Positions 10,670 through 21,437 are shown, numbered from the stretch's first letter. The stretch is 64,000 nt of DNA from Astropecten irregularis (GCA_963971285.1 OZ020252.1:15785662-15849661); one strand, 5' to 3'. Numbers and translations are program-made. Notes: generated by a model from the letters alone, not told the origin.

Positions 10670-12320
10670 ATGGCTCAGAATGTCCAACGTGGGGACGACC
10701 CCGACGTTCACACGGTGTCTCTTGCAGGCTCACCTTCCACCGAGTCAGCCCCATCTTTAACTGGCGATGATTTCCCGGTAATTCCTGTGGACCATCCACG
10801 TCTGCCACATCGTCGGGGATTTAAACCACCGCCTCCCGGGGCCACAACGGGCGCTACTCCCATGGCCCCTCCTGCTACCAGGGCTCCGCCTGCAACCCGG
10901 AAAAGGAAGGTTAACTGCCCTTCTCCTTCGCCGGCTGCCGGGGCCGGCAGCCAAGAAGAAACGACAGGTGGAACCCCAGCAACAGCCAGAATGGATGGCA
11001 GCCTTCCAGTCCATCAACAAGGCCCTGTCTTCTATCGCCAAGAACATGGCTGACAGGCCCCCTCCAGCCTCTACTGCTCCTGACCCGGACCCTCTGGACC
11101 TGGCTTCATCATCTGCACCCGAAGGTCATGACGGCGCTCAGGAGATCGATGTGACGTCCATTTCATCCAGTATTTCCCAACGCTCACGTCCTGCTTCACA
11201 GGAGAACACCCACAACCCGACGGCCCCGCAATCTGCGTCGCCGTGCATGTCTTCAGACGATGGGGAATTTGCATCGGCTGGTGACCTTACCCCCAATGAG
11301 AGTCGCCTTCGCCTGCTACAGCGAGACATGATTACAGGTCCTGGGCCTACCCGAAGGCACCCCGCCCCCGGAAGACACCGGACACGCCTCCTTTAAGAGG
11401 CATGCGTCTCATCTTGAATCCTCCTGGCCGACCTTTCCAGAGATACCATTTGACCGGTCATGCGTCAATATGTTCAAGGCCATCTCCAAGTGCAAGCCAT
11501 TGCGTCCTTCCTCTAAGAGATCGCTCAGCTATTACCACTTCCCGTCAGAGGACTCTGAGAACTTCCTTTCTACCCCGGCCATCCCGGAACCTGCTAAAGA
11601 CAAAATCACGGCAGACTCCGGCAGACCATCGGTCAAGGCGGTCTTCCTGGACAAGGACAAGGCCCTGATAGAGTCAACGATGTCCAAGCTCGACAAGGCA
11701 TCTCGTCAGGGTCTCCGTTGCACGGCCTTTCTTCTCCTTCTGTCCGAGTACATCGCCCGGGCCTGCGAGGAGAACTCCCCTGTTGCTCCGGATTTTGCTG
11801 CCCTCGCCCTCCGAGGTCTCGACGACGGCCTGAACTCCCTATTCGAGCAGTTTTCACGCATTGCCTGCCTCACGACGTCTGCACGCCGATCCAACGCAGG
11901 AGAAGCGATGCATATCCCACACGAAGGAGTGAAGACCAGACTTCGGGAACTTCCACTCTTCGGCAAGGACCTCTTCGGTAGGAAATTCCTGGAGCTCCTC
12001 GAAACGGAAGTCAAACGCATAGATACCACCAACAAGCTTTCGCTTCGCCCGACTCCGGCAGCGAAACCTCCTCAGTCTCAACCACGTCGAGGCCCCTACC
12101 GCCCACGTGCTCCGGCCACCCAGGATCGACAGACGGACAGACAATCGCGTCAGTCCTTTCGCCCCCCACTCCGTCGCCAGAACCAACGCCCGTCGACACC
12201 AGCAGCCAGACAGAATGACACACGCCAGAGACGTGGGTCCTCATCGCGCACCCCCCGCTCATTCGGATGGCGGCGGCGGCGACTGTTCCGCTTCTCCTTC
12301 TACGACCTTCGATCATGAAC
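10670..12320 (+). pseudogene. DIRS gag-like region
   Basis: A region coding for a Pro/Ser-rich stretch, then a helical segment with landmarks such as PSSKRSLSYYHFPSEDSE and LPLFGKDLFGRKFLELLE, then an Arg/Gln/Pro-rich basic end. Position before the RT and overall composition fit the gag-like first ORF of DIRS elements, which has no strong sequence signature, so the call rests mainly on place. Part of a broken element. Confidence 0.6.
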
Positions 12321-13800
12321 CCGTCGGCGGCCGCCTACAGTCTTTCGTAGGGTTCTGGCGGGAGATCTCCAAGGACGGATGGGTCCTTACTACTCTCACG
12401 GACGGATACTCCCTCGAGTTCACAAGCACCCCTCCATCCAAGGCAATCCCAAGGGAGACCCCAGTACCATGCGACCTGGATCAACGCCTGGCACTGGAGT
12501 CGGAGAAAGACGCCCTCCTCCACAAACGAGCCATTCTCCCGGTGCCCCGCAACGACATCGGCGACGGCTTCATCTCCACCTTCTTCCTGACACCGAAGAA
12601 AGGAACAGGCAAGTGGCGCCCTATCATAAACCTCAAACCACTGAACAAGTTCATCCGCCCAAGACGTTTCCGCATGGAAACCCTCAAAACAGTGATGAGC
12701 TCCCTGCCTATCCCCTCCTGGGCGACATCCATCGACCTACGGGACGCTTACCTGCATGTGCCCATCCATCCTCAGGACCGAAAGTTCCTCCGCTTCACCT
12801 ACAGGAACCAGTCCTACGAGTTCCGGTGTCTACCTTTCGGCCTCTCCACCTCACCTCGGGTATTCACCCGCGTGGTCCGGGCCGGTCCGGACCTCCGTCA
12901 ACGAGACGTCATGATTTTCCAGTACCTGGACGACTGGCTCATCGTAGGCCGTACCCGACACGAGACGGAAGCCGCCACTCGTCTGACACTCGATCTCACG
13001 ACCCAGCTGGGTTTCCTGATAAACTACGAAAAATCCCACCTTCATCCTTCACAGCTGCCAACCTACCTCGGGGCATCCCTCGACCTTCGCTCCGGCACCG
13101 CCTACCCGACGCCGGAGAGAATAGCCAATCTCCGAGAGTGCGCGTCGCTCCTCCACCAAGCCAACTCCGCCCCAGCCGTCGCATGGCTCCGCCTCCTCGG
13201 TCTGATGGGACAGTATGGTGGACCTGATTCCTTGGTGCCGACTTCACATGAGACCTCACCAGCTCCACCTGCTCTCCCGATACCGGCCAAAGTTCGACTC
13301 CATCGACACGGCCGTCGAGGTGATGCAGCTCTCCCGCCAGCACCTCCTCTGGTGGATGACGGAAGACCACTTATCCATCGGCAGCCCGTTCTCGACAAGC
13401 GGAACCATGGTGATCACGACGGACGCCTCACTCACGGGATGGGGCGCCTCCCTTCCTCCTCATCAAGCATCCGGGAGCTGGGACCGTGGTTTTCTACACA
13501 ACCACATCAATGTGCTAGAACTGCAGGCCGTCTTCAACGCCCTGCGTCACTTCCACAAGCTCGTCAGGGGAAGACGCATACTAGTTCGCTCTGACAACAC
13601 CACAACCGTAGCCTACATCAATCACGAAGGGGGCACACGGTCCCCCCAGCTGTGCGTCTTAGCCTGGCGAATTCTACAGTTGACAAAGGACAACGGGATC
13701 CACCTACAAGCGATCCACATCGCCGGAGAGGACAACGTGACGGCCGATGCACTCTCCCGCAGGACGATCAAACCAACAGAGTGGACCCTCCACTCGGGCG
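12320..13800 (+). pseudogene. DIRS reverse transcriptase and RNase H region
   Basis: RT landmarks are KWRPIINLKPLNKFI, SIDLRDAYLHVPIHP, FRCLPFGLSTSPRVFT and the catalytic FQYLDDWLIVG (YxDD box) around 12.6-13.0 kb. RNase H landmarks near 13.4-13.8 kb are TTDASLTGWGA, NVLELQAVFNAL, VRSDNTTTVAYIN and EDNVTADALSR. The sequence is of the DIRS/Pat type. The region belongs to a broken element. Confidence 0.88.
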
Positions 13801-14339
13801 TCATCAGAACCCTCTTCCTCCAGCTGGAAAGGCCCCATGTCGACCTATTCGCATCAGCCGACAACGCTCAGCTACCGACCTTCTGCACCAGGTATCCTCA
13901 CCCACAAGCCTGGGCAACAGACCGACTGGACAGGCCTCCTGGCTTATGCCTTTCCACCTATCTCCCTGATACCCCGCGTCCTCCTCAAACTGGAGCAGGA
14001 ACGGTGTCGAGTCCTCCTGATCGCCCCACTCTGGCCACGACAGCCCTGGTTCATCAGACTGACCAGACTCCTGGTTCGACTGCCAGTCATCCTCCCGGAC
14101 AGATCAGACATTCTCCACCAACCACGGTCCGGGATCCTACATCCAGCACCCCGGGATCTACACCTAACGTGCTGGACTCTGTCCAACGATCCCTCATCTC
14201 GGCAGGACTTTCTGGCGACGCTGCCGCCCTGGGTGCACGGGGCTACGCCCGTCAACTCGCAAGATCTACGACAGCAGAATACGCCTTTTCGCTGCGTGGT
14301 GTGTCGACCATACTCTCCGTCCAGCCGATGCTCCTGTAA

Positions 14340-15275
14340 CAGCAGTGGCGGACTTCTTCATGCACCTGTTCCATTCCGGACTCCAAGTCTCGACGATCCG
14401 CAACTACAGATCTGCCCTGGCGGCCATACATGAGGGCTTCGGGGACGGCTCGTCCATTACATCCAACGTGGCTCTCCATCACCTCCTTCGGGGCATGTTC
14501 GTCGAACGACCCCCCGACAGACGTCTGATCCCGTCCTGGAACCTGGACGCCGTGCTCCAGCTCCTCGCAGCCCCTCCGTTTGAACCCCTCTACAAGGCTT
14601 CACTGATGCTTACCTCCATCAAGCTTGCCTTCCTCCTGGCGGTAGCTACGTCTAGGAGGACCAGTGAAATCAGGGCCCTCTCCATAGCTGATGGTCACAT
14701 ACGCTGGGAACCACATGGCGTATGTCTCATCCCAACCATCGGCTTCCTCACCAAGAACCAGTCCCCCGCCTTTGAGCCGCCGGACATCTTCGTTCCGTCC
14801 CTGTCATCTCATACTGGCGACACATCTGACAAGCTGTGGTGCCCCGTCAGGTCCCTGAAATGGTATCTAGCCAGGACGAAGGACTTGAGAGGGAACTCTC
14901 CCCAGCTCTTCATCACTACCACGAAGCCTCACCACCCAGCGTCGAAAGACACAATCGCCCGCTGGATCGTCTCGGCCATCAGGTTTGCAAGCCCGGAGTG
15001 GCCATCTAATCCAGACCAACAAACCCAGCGATACCTCAGAGCCCATGACGTGAGAGCGGTCTCCTCATCCTGGTCCTACTTCAGAGGAGTCCCGGTCTCG
15101 AACATCTGCAAGGCTGCTTGCTGGAAATGCCCCTCCACCTTCACCACTTGCTATCTGAAGGACGTCCTACGAGCCGACTCTGCTCACGCCAGGGCGCTCC
15201 TGGCCTCATCTGCTCACGAGCCAGGAACCACTCAGACTTCCCATCGAACGGATGGAACCCACACAGACTAACTCA
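14340..15275 (+). pseudogene. DIRS tyrosine recombinase region
   Basis: This encodes a phage-integrase-type recombinase. The N-terminal core-binding part has LQVSTIRNYRSALAAIHEG. The catalytic part has ATSRRTSEIRAL (first Arg), LRAHDVRAVSSSW (HxxR), and a Tyr region after ICKAACWKCPSTFTTCYL. This enzyme class replaces integrase in DIRS elements. It overlaps the preceding region only slightly, the usual compact order. Confidence 0.87.
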
Positions 15276-15350
15276 TGATGGGTATTATACCTGCTGGTTT
15301 TTACCCTCACCTGCTCACCTGGCTCATAGCCTCCCATACCTTTCTGGCTC

Positions 15351-15420
15351 TATACCGTCTATAAACTCTCCCCACCTCTTGTGGGTTGAGTCTACTAGTT
15401 CATACCTACCCCAGACGGTT
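15351..15420 (+). repeat. DIRS internal complementary region
   Basis: TATACCGTCTATAAACTC through CCAGACGGTT is the reverse complement of 15592-15660 with one mismatch. It also repeats the outer 17 bases of the left terminal repeat directly. In DIRS replication this region is thought to template completion of both ends and allow circularisation. Confidence 0.85.
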
Positions 15421-15467
15421 GCGTCCCGCCCGTCCTCCCCACTTTTGGCTTGAGCCTCCTGGCTTCG

Positions 15468-15660
15468 AAAAGAAGGACGATCATGGCGGCTATTGGCGGT
15501 AGGCATTGTGGGAGGTCAGGGTGCACTACGGTTGATCAAGTCTTTACAGCATAGTAGCAAATAGGCGCAGGGGAATTTGCATATAGTAGTTACCGTCTGG
15601 GGTAGGTATGAACTAGTAGATTCAACCCACAAGAGGTGGGGAGAGTTTATAGACGGTATA
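15468..15660 (-). repeat. DIRS right inverted repeat plus terminal extension
   Basis: 15468-15607 is the inverted copy of the left repeat. 15608-15660 is the extra right end found only in the internal complementary region. The DNA just outside, from about 15663, resembles the inside of a TTAA repeat relic (TCTGCCTGAAATGCTGTATT), so the element probably landed in older repeat DNA. Confidence 0.85.
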
Positions 15661-15662
15661 GG

Positions 15663-15895
15663 CCTAATGGTGGAAACGTACTGTGAACACTTTTCTGCCT
15701 GAAATGCTGTATTCATTCAGAAACTATCATTTCATATAATAATTGCAAGAATTTTTCACTGTTTTCTACTGTTTCCAATGATCAATTGAGCTGAAAATTC
15801 CACAGGTTTGTTTTTATTCCATGACAAATTGAATTATGAGCAGGCTGCAGCTGCTCTATCACCTTTACCAATGTTTGTACATGCCCTTAAAAGCC
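15663..15895. repeat. TTAA repeat relic, variant C
   Basis: It contains TCTGCCTGAAATGCTGTATT and ACTGTTTTCTACTGTTTCC, then ends CACCTTTACCAATGTTTGTAC. A second variant C copy is at 16785-16940. The left end is missing, apparently cut off by the DIRS insertion. From here to 18227 no exon is secure. Confidence 0.55.
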
Positions 15896-16639
15896 CAATA
15901 ATAATTGTCAAGCAATACAATACTTCCCTTTCAACCTTATGGATTATATCTGTAATCCAATTTATTAAAATGCCATGCTACAAAATGGGTAAAGTACAGT
16001 ATAAAAGCTCAGTCTTAGCTCATAACCAAGTTACATGTATTAACCTCAAGCTAAAAATACCAAAATGTATTTAATTTAAACCTTAATAAACCCAAATTAA
16101 GAATATCATAGAACATTTGGGTAGATACAGTACTTATAAACCTGAATCTTAGCTTATATACCCGCTTGTAATTGAAATACATGTATAAATTTACTACCAC
16201 TACAATGATAACTATAATGGGGCTTGCAGATTAGATCCTATGCATATAAAGCAAAATTGTGACACAATGTTAATTTGAGGTTGCCTTTGGAAAATAGGCT
16301 AGTTTTTGCCGTTAATTTCAAAGGAAACAATTAGGCCCTTCACAATGAAGAAATAAAAAGGATTGTAAGTAATGTGAATTCCCCAAAATGAAACTTCCCG
16401 TTGCCAATATTCGTTTCTTTTGAAAGAGATTTCAGAGGCGCAATTTCCAAACAGATTCTTCTTGTGCATTTATAAGGTCTCAACAATTAATGGTACTTTG
16501 GTAAGAAACCAAAACAGAAATGTTCACAGATTTATGGTGTGGGTATTTATCCTGAAATGAGAAAAATGAAACACCGAATTACAATTATCATGAATATTGA
16601 ATGATTTGTTTTGGTCGGGAGATAGATAATATGCAAATT
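15896..16639. other. Intergenic stretch without recognised features
   Basis: AT-rich DNA between the DIRS element and the mucin gene. I see no domain-bearing ORF and no dispersed repeat match here. Part could be the 3' UTR of the minus-strand gene. Confidence 0.4.
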
Positions 16640-16775
16640 AGGCTTGCCCTTCAGTGCTTGTGAGTGCATGTGAACAAATCATGTGCTGGCTCAGGTGGCA
16701 TTCGAACCCACGACCTCCTGCTTACTAGTACAGATGCCATACAACTAGGCCACCGAGCTAGCTGCAATTACCTTA
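16640..16775 (-). repeat. tRNA-derived repeat family S3, minus copy
   Basis: In complement it reads TAGCTCGGTGGCCTAGTTG (box A region) and GTGGGTTCGAATGCCACC (box B region), then GAGCCAGCACATGATTTG. A plus-strand copy lies at 34555-34690. Confidence 0.7.
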
Positions 16776-16784
16776 CAATTTCGA

Positions 16785-16940
16785 GTAACAATTGCAACGT
16801 TTTTCGCTGTTTTCTACTGTTTCGAATGATCAATTGAGCTGAAAATTCTACAGGTTTGTTTTTGTTTCATGACGAATCAAATTATGACCAAACCACAGCT
16901 GTTCTATCAACTTTACCAAAGTATGATACACCCAAGCCCC
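16785..16940. repeat. TTAA repeat relic, variant C second copy
   Basis: Close to 15740-15890, sharing TTCTACTGTTTCGAATGATC and the end ACTTTACCAAAGTATGATAC. The end also matches the family A terminus CCAAAGTATGATAC, which ties variants A and C together. Confidence 0.55.
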
Positions 16941-17501
16941 ATTTATGAAACTACTCCCTTTAATGTCTTCCTAAACAGGCCTCTTTTCATACATGGTCAT
17001 TCAGAGAGCCTGCATTCAAGAACAATGAACAAATGTAATAATCCCAAAGATGGTTTGACAAAGAAAAAAGCTCAACTACAGGACTGAAATTAACATATTC
17101 AACACCAAAATACAAGTAAGCAAAGGGAAAGGATATCCTAAAAATCTCCCAAAAGCTAGAGTCACTTCTGTGCAAGAATAAATGGGATTACTATTGTTAC
17201 CTTGATATCTCAGTTTTGCTCATGAATATGATTGCAATTTTCATATACGGTAAGCAAAAACTTGTGAATACACACTACACAGTGAAACAGTTGTCATAGA
17301 AAATCAGAGACAAAATAACAGCTGTTATTTTGCATGCATTTCAGTAATAATAATGCTATTTCACAAACCCCTTAAAGTTCCCACTTCTATTGTTGACGTT
17401 GTTCAAAAGCAATCATAAATTTTAGGAGTATCGTAATCAATTTAGCCAACATAACATGAAAAGTAGCTACAGTAATAAAGTATGCAATAGCTATTCAAAT
17501 A

Positions 17502-17592
17502 CAGTATTAAGAAAGTAAGGTTTGCAGAGACACCACGTACAAACTCTTTTCTAGAAGCGTGGTTCTGAAAAGAACCGGTGAGAAGTTGTGAT
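17502..17592. repeat. Hairpin repeat family D, fragment
   Basis: AAGAAAGTAAGGTTTGCAGA then TTCTAGAAGCGTGGTTCTG and AAAGAACCGGTGAGAAG. Same family as 18470-18645, 20516-20803, 26715-26850, 30466-30835 and 47320-47605. Confidence 0.7.
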
Positions 17593-17756
17593 GTAATACG
17601 TTTAGAAATACAGTATTAGGATTAAAATCAGAAATCAGAAATACGTACGTCGTGTTTAATGCATTACCATTCACTCAAACCATGGAGTTCAGCATGTAGT
17701 GGATATATTCAGATGATATGACAGGCAGTCGGAGTAACTGGTGGGAATTTGTGAAT

Positions 17757-17792
17757 TTATTGGGTTTTAGTTGGCGATGGAGGTTTGATATT
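17757..17792 (-). CDS. Possible final exon of the MUC4-like gene (weak)
   Basis: In the phase required by the previous exon this would read NIKPPSPTKTQ and TAA, overlapping an AATAAA on the minus strand at 17754-17759. The acceptor (ttaag) lacks a good pyrimidine tract, so this is only a candidate. The true last exon may lie elsewhere below 18228. Confidence 0.2.
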   Translation of the reverse strand, partial: NIKPPSPTKTQ

Positions 17793-17966
17793 CTTAATGT
17801 GTAGTCTTATTGCAGGTGATGTTATCTTATCTAGTAACGGTGGGCGACAGGGTTGTATGCCACACGACCAGCACCATCACTTCTATCAGCCTAATAATAC
17901 GAGGAAAAAACAGAAAGAAAAATGCCTTCAGTTAATAGCTCTTCACGAGAATCATGAAACGTCATC

Positions 17967-18205
17967 GAATTTACTGGAGCGGGATTCGAACCGGTGTCCC
18001 CCAGAATACCGTATCACCGCTCTACCAACTGAGCTATCCAGCCCTATGTTGGTGGAGTCCCTAATAGTCTTTGATCGTTTGGCAGTCAGAAGCCATGCAA
18101 ACCACTCACATAACACCATATCCCAAGGATCAATCAAGATCTACACGGATACCACTTAAAATCAACCCAGTCAGTTTCCCTTGTGGTTATTTGATAAGCA
18201 TGATA
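17967..18205 (-). repeat. tRNA-like repeat family S1, minus copy
   Basis: In complement it has GGCTGGATAGCTCAGTTGG (box A) and CGGTTCGAATCCCGCTCC (box B). It is not a functional tRNA gene: no acceptor stem pairs, and the same unit recurs with 5' and 3' extensions across the window. Confidence 0.75.
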
Positions 18206-18227
18206 TAAATCAATCTGTGCAGCTTAC

Positions 18228-18308
18228 CAATCGATTCTGTTCTTGGAATGCAGCCTCCATCCCTGTTGCTACATAAGGTCGCACGAACGAATCCCTTCCT
18301 GGCAAACC
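18228..18308 (-). CDS. MUC4-like: MUC4-like exon: cytoplasmic tail, distal part
   Basis: An 81-nt exon (phase 0-0) between ttcatttacag and gtaagc. It encodes GLPGRDSFVRPYVATG and MEAAFQEQNRL. It follows the membrane exon in frame. No domain was recognised. Because it ends at a donor, at least one more exon is expected below it. Confidence 0.75.
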
Positions 18309-18469
18309 CTGTAAATGAAGTCACAAAGGTAAAAGCCTATCAGTCATGGCTATAGTTTGCTAGCAAAACAATCATTGAGTGCCGTAAATTACTCCGAATA
18401 AAATACTCGCTGAAACTCTCACTACTTTGTCTCTATCCAAATTTTCTCTGCTTAAAGATTTTAAGATTT

Positions 18470-18645
18470 TAAGATTAAAGATTTGAAGCTTTGCATAGTG
18501 GAAAGTAACATAAGAAAGTAAGGTTTGCATAGACACCATGTACAAATTCTTTTCTAGAAGCGTGGTTCTGAAAAGAACCGGTGAGAAGTTGTGATCTCCA
18601 CCAGTTCTTTTCAGAACCACACTTCTAGAAAAGAGTTTTTATTAT
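18470..18645. repeat. Hairpin repeat family D copy
   Basis: A foldback: TTCTAGAAGCGTGGTTCTG is followed 40 bases later by CAGAACCACACTTCTAGAA. The upstream arm has AAGCTTTGCATAGTGG and AAGAAAGTAAGGTTTGCA. Confidence 0.75.
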
Positions 18646-18819
18646 GTTCTCTGTGTAAGCCTGAAACCTAAACAGATTGTTTTTGTTTTGTTTGGTTTTT
18701 TAAAGAGAAAAAAGAAGAAGAGACAAAACTGATTTTTATCTGGACACAAAACCAAAACAGGTAAAACTTCTGTTAAATGTTTTTTCTTTTTCTTTGCAGT
18801 GCAAAAGTCAATTAGCTCA

Positions 18820-19135
18820 TGCTCATGACTGGACTGATTTATGTTCAGTCAGTTCCCAGGGGAACCAAGCAAGCGACAGTCCTCTGTGAAATATCCAGTC
18901 CCATATGGTGCCCACTTTATGAGAACAACCCCCACGGTATTTTATCAAAAATAAAAAAGATCAAAATTGTTTTTGGTCATTGGTTTTACTCTTTTCTGGA
19001 TAAATACAGCGTTTCAGGCAGAAAAACTTGAACGATATGTTTCTATACCATCACCATCTTTATACCCTGTAAGTTATAGGTAAATATGTGAAGATTTCTG
19101 TTTCGGTATGTCACCAAAGTATGATAGTACACAAT
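18820..19135. repeat. TTAA repeat family A relic
   Basis: Internal motifs GTGCCCACTTTATGAGAA, TCTGGATAAATACAGCG and the right end CCAAAGTATGATAGTAC are present. The left terminus is lost. Confidence 0.65.
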
Positions 19136-19232
19136 AACAATCTGTTCTAGATGAAAGATGTACCTCTCTGAGAGGTGTAAAGAAGGTACAACTTAGCATT
19201 GGATTGCTCATAGTAATGGTTAATTGTCTGAC

Positions 19233-19522
19233 CTGTTGTAAGTACGGTGATTGGCTTATAACCCTCATCAGACGATTCATACGCCTTTCTTCATCCCTGT
19301 AATCACCAGTACTGTATCCACCATCACTGTACATGCTGCGATTGTTGTAATCGTCAATACCATAGTTATCCTTTGGTACACGGGGACGTATATCGCGACC
19401 ACGGTAGACAACACTTGTCTCATATTTTCGTCGTAGTATGAGACATGTACAGAAGACTATGCCCACTAGCGCCAATATGAAGACAATGGACCCGATGATT
19501 ATGAGCACTGCGGCCAAATTAT
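19233..19522 (-). CDS. MUC4-like: MUC4-like exon: membrane span and Tyr-rich tail
   Basis: This 290-nt exon (phase 1-0) encodes the hydrophobic segment LAAVLIIIGSIVFILALVG, then IVFCTCLILRRKYE, a single-pass type I anchor followed by a basic stop-transfer. The cytoplasmic part carries about ten tyrosines, including SVVYRGRD, PKDNYGIDDYNNRSMYS and GGYSTGDYRDEE, and ends SPYLQQ before gtcaga. DYNN fits a pYxN Grb2 motif. Human MUC4 has only a short tail, so this longer tyrosine-rich tail is a difference. The extracellular neighbour is a Ser/Thr linker exon. Confidence 0.88.
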
Positions 19523-20358
19523 CTGGATAATGACAGGAAATATCAAATACATGAGTAGGAAATGTTTTTTAAAAAAAGACAGAGTATAATGTATAATTCA
19601 TACAACTATAAGAAAACATATCATTCACCACATAGATTTGCAGACTTGGACTTTTACAGTGAGAATGTATTTAAATGGTAAGCTGCCTTTCCATATGCGT
19701 GTTTGTTCCATACGTTGCACACAACATCTACCGTACCTTTCCATGAATTCATGAAGTATGCGCAGGCAGGAATCCTTCAACGACGGGGAAAATGATGCTC
19801 CGTCCAAATTTGATGCGTTTCATGATTATAGAAGTACCTTACAAACAATAATTACCGGGTAATTGCAATCATGAAAGATACGCACATATGGAAAGGTTTT
19901 TTGGTGACGTGTCACGCACACGCGACGTATACACAGCAGATGAAAAAAAACACGCATATGGAAAGGCAGCTTTACACTCTCAAATGCTAAGTGTATTTTA
20001 TGAACAAAAATAAAAACTTTGTTTGCACATGTGTAATGAACACAACCTGCAACTGGTCTTGATTCGTTATCGACTGATAATAGATAAAAACCTGAATGTA
20101 AGGTCATTATCTGCTATAGAGGTGAAAACAACAACATCTGAAAATGCATAATATGAGGTCTCACAAAAAGCAACCAGGCAGTTCAATTGGTCATCTATTT
20201 GCCTACAAATCTAAGAGTACTAGACTGAAAACATTTCAAGTAGAAGCTGTATTGTCAATGGTAGGTAGCAAGTCATTCAATCAAACTTCATTGCTCTATA
20301 ATGTGGGTTCATGTGTATGTGGGACAGATTAACTATTGAAATTGGAGACAATTTTTAC

Positions 20359-20397
20359 CGTCTGTGCCGGGCGTCTGAGTGGTTGTGCCTGAAGTCC
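20359..20397 (-). CDS. MUC4-like: MUC4-like exon: Ser/Thr linker, copy 2
   Basis: A 39-nt exon (phase 1-1) encoding TSGTTTQTPGTD, a likely O-glycosylated juxtamembrane spacer. The acceptor ttgcag and donor gtaaaa are good. It is a duplicate of 21399-21437, including the first bases of the upstream intron. Confidence 0.8.
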
Positions 20398-20500
20398 CTG
20401 CAACAGAAATGGAAATGATAAATGTTGATTCAAATAGTTAATATATCACTCAACATTGACTGTGATTTCACATGCAGTCAACATATACATTTTTCAGACT

Positions 20501-20816
20501 ATTTAGACACTACTTAAGAAAGGAAGGTTTGTGGAGACACCATGTATTTCTTTTCTTAGATGTGTGGTTCTGAAAAGAACTGGTGAGATGTGGTCTGGAT
20601 GTTCCAACCTGTTCCTCAGGTGAGAGTGTTTCAAGATTCTCTCAAGATGGCCAGAGTACACTGGCCGGAACATCAACACTACCTCTGACCGGTTCTTTTC
20701 AGACCCATACTTCTAGAAAAGAAATACTTCTAGAGAAGAATGGTGTCTCCACAAACCTTCCTTTCTTATGTTATTTCCACCATGCAAAGCTCCAGATCCT
20801 TACTTAGACACTACTT
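20501..20816. repeat. Hairpin repeat family D with 13-bp flanking duplication
   Basis: The foldback body lies between TTAGACACTACTT at 20503-20515 and the same 13 bases at 20804-20816. Arms contain AAGGAAGGTTTGTGGAGAC and its inverse. The outer segment AAGCTTTGCATGGTGGAA is present on the right arm only, so the element is not a simple symmetric transposon. Confidence 0.7.
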
Positions 20817-20869
20817 GTCAATGTATGACACAATTTTATAAGGCAAGCCATAATTATACTGAAATTATT

Positions 20870-21335
20870 AGTTATTTCAAAGAAATGCAGATTCAAAATA
20901 TCAAGAAAGATACAGTTACAGTCATATGTAAAATTCCCAGTCCCATACGGTACTGACTTTTTGAGAAAATAGTGAATAATCCCCACGGTAAATACAAATC
21001 TTTTCACAGGACTTTTGATCATTCAAAGATCAAAATTATTTCTGGATAAATACAGCATTTCAGGCAGACAAATTGTAACGGTATGATGGAACCATCACCA
21101 TCTTTATACCCAGTGTACGTTAGAGGTAAATCTATAAAGATTTCTGTTTTATACACATGCCCCGGGCGCCACTTTTTAGAGGGCGCAAAAAAACGCAAAA
21201 TCTGTACTGTTGAAGTTATTGAAAATCTAATCCAATAAACAAAGAAATATTCCAATTTCAAATTGTCTGAATTCTTTTGTTTCAAGTTGTAATTAGGGGC
21301 GCAATTTTAGCGCTTGCCCCGGGCGCTGGAGATGA
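20870..21335. repeat. TTAA repeat family A relic joined to a family R fragment
   Basis: 20870-21149 holds family A motifs (CAGTCCCATACGGTACTGAC, TACAGCATTTCAGGCAGAC). From about 21155 it changes to CCCCGGGCGCCACTTTTTAG, which matches 60960 onward in the family R element. One inserted into or replaced the end of the other. Confidence 0.6.
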
Positions 21336-21398
21336 TTCAAGGCAGGACACATCACGCAGGAAATATTGAGAAGGTTTAATTATTGAGAAAATGTTTAC

Positions 21399-21437
21399 CT
21401 TCTGTACTCGATGTTTGAGTGGTCGTGCTTGAAGTTC
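21399..21437 (-). CDS. MUC4-like: MUC4-like exon: Ser/Thr linker, copy 1
   Basis: A 39-nt exon (phase 1-1) encoding TSSTTTQTSSTE. Together with 20359-20397 it forms a threonine-rich stalk between the last SEA domain and the membrane. Confidence 0.8.

Larger units (their letters stand above)
9459..15660 (+). mobile_element. DIRS-like tyrosine-recombinase retroelement (broken)
   Basis: A 6.2-kb element of the DIRS order lying between two convergent genes. Its parts in order are a left inverted terminal repeat, a leader, a gag-like region, reverse transcriptase with RNase H, a tyrosine recombinase, an internal complementary region, and a right inverted repeat with a terminal extension. Inverted instead of direct end repeats, and a tyrosine recombinase in place of a DDE integrase, define the order. 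No target duplication is evident, as expected for DIRS. Base composition is clearly more GC-rich than the flanks. The two inverted repeats are about 95% alike by eye and the reading regions are long, so it is young-looking, but it appears broken with a few breaks. The methyltransferase domain seen in some DIRS elements was not found. Confidence 0.9.
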
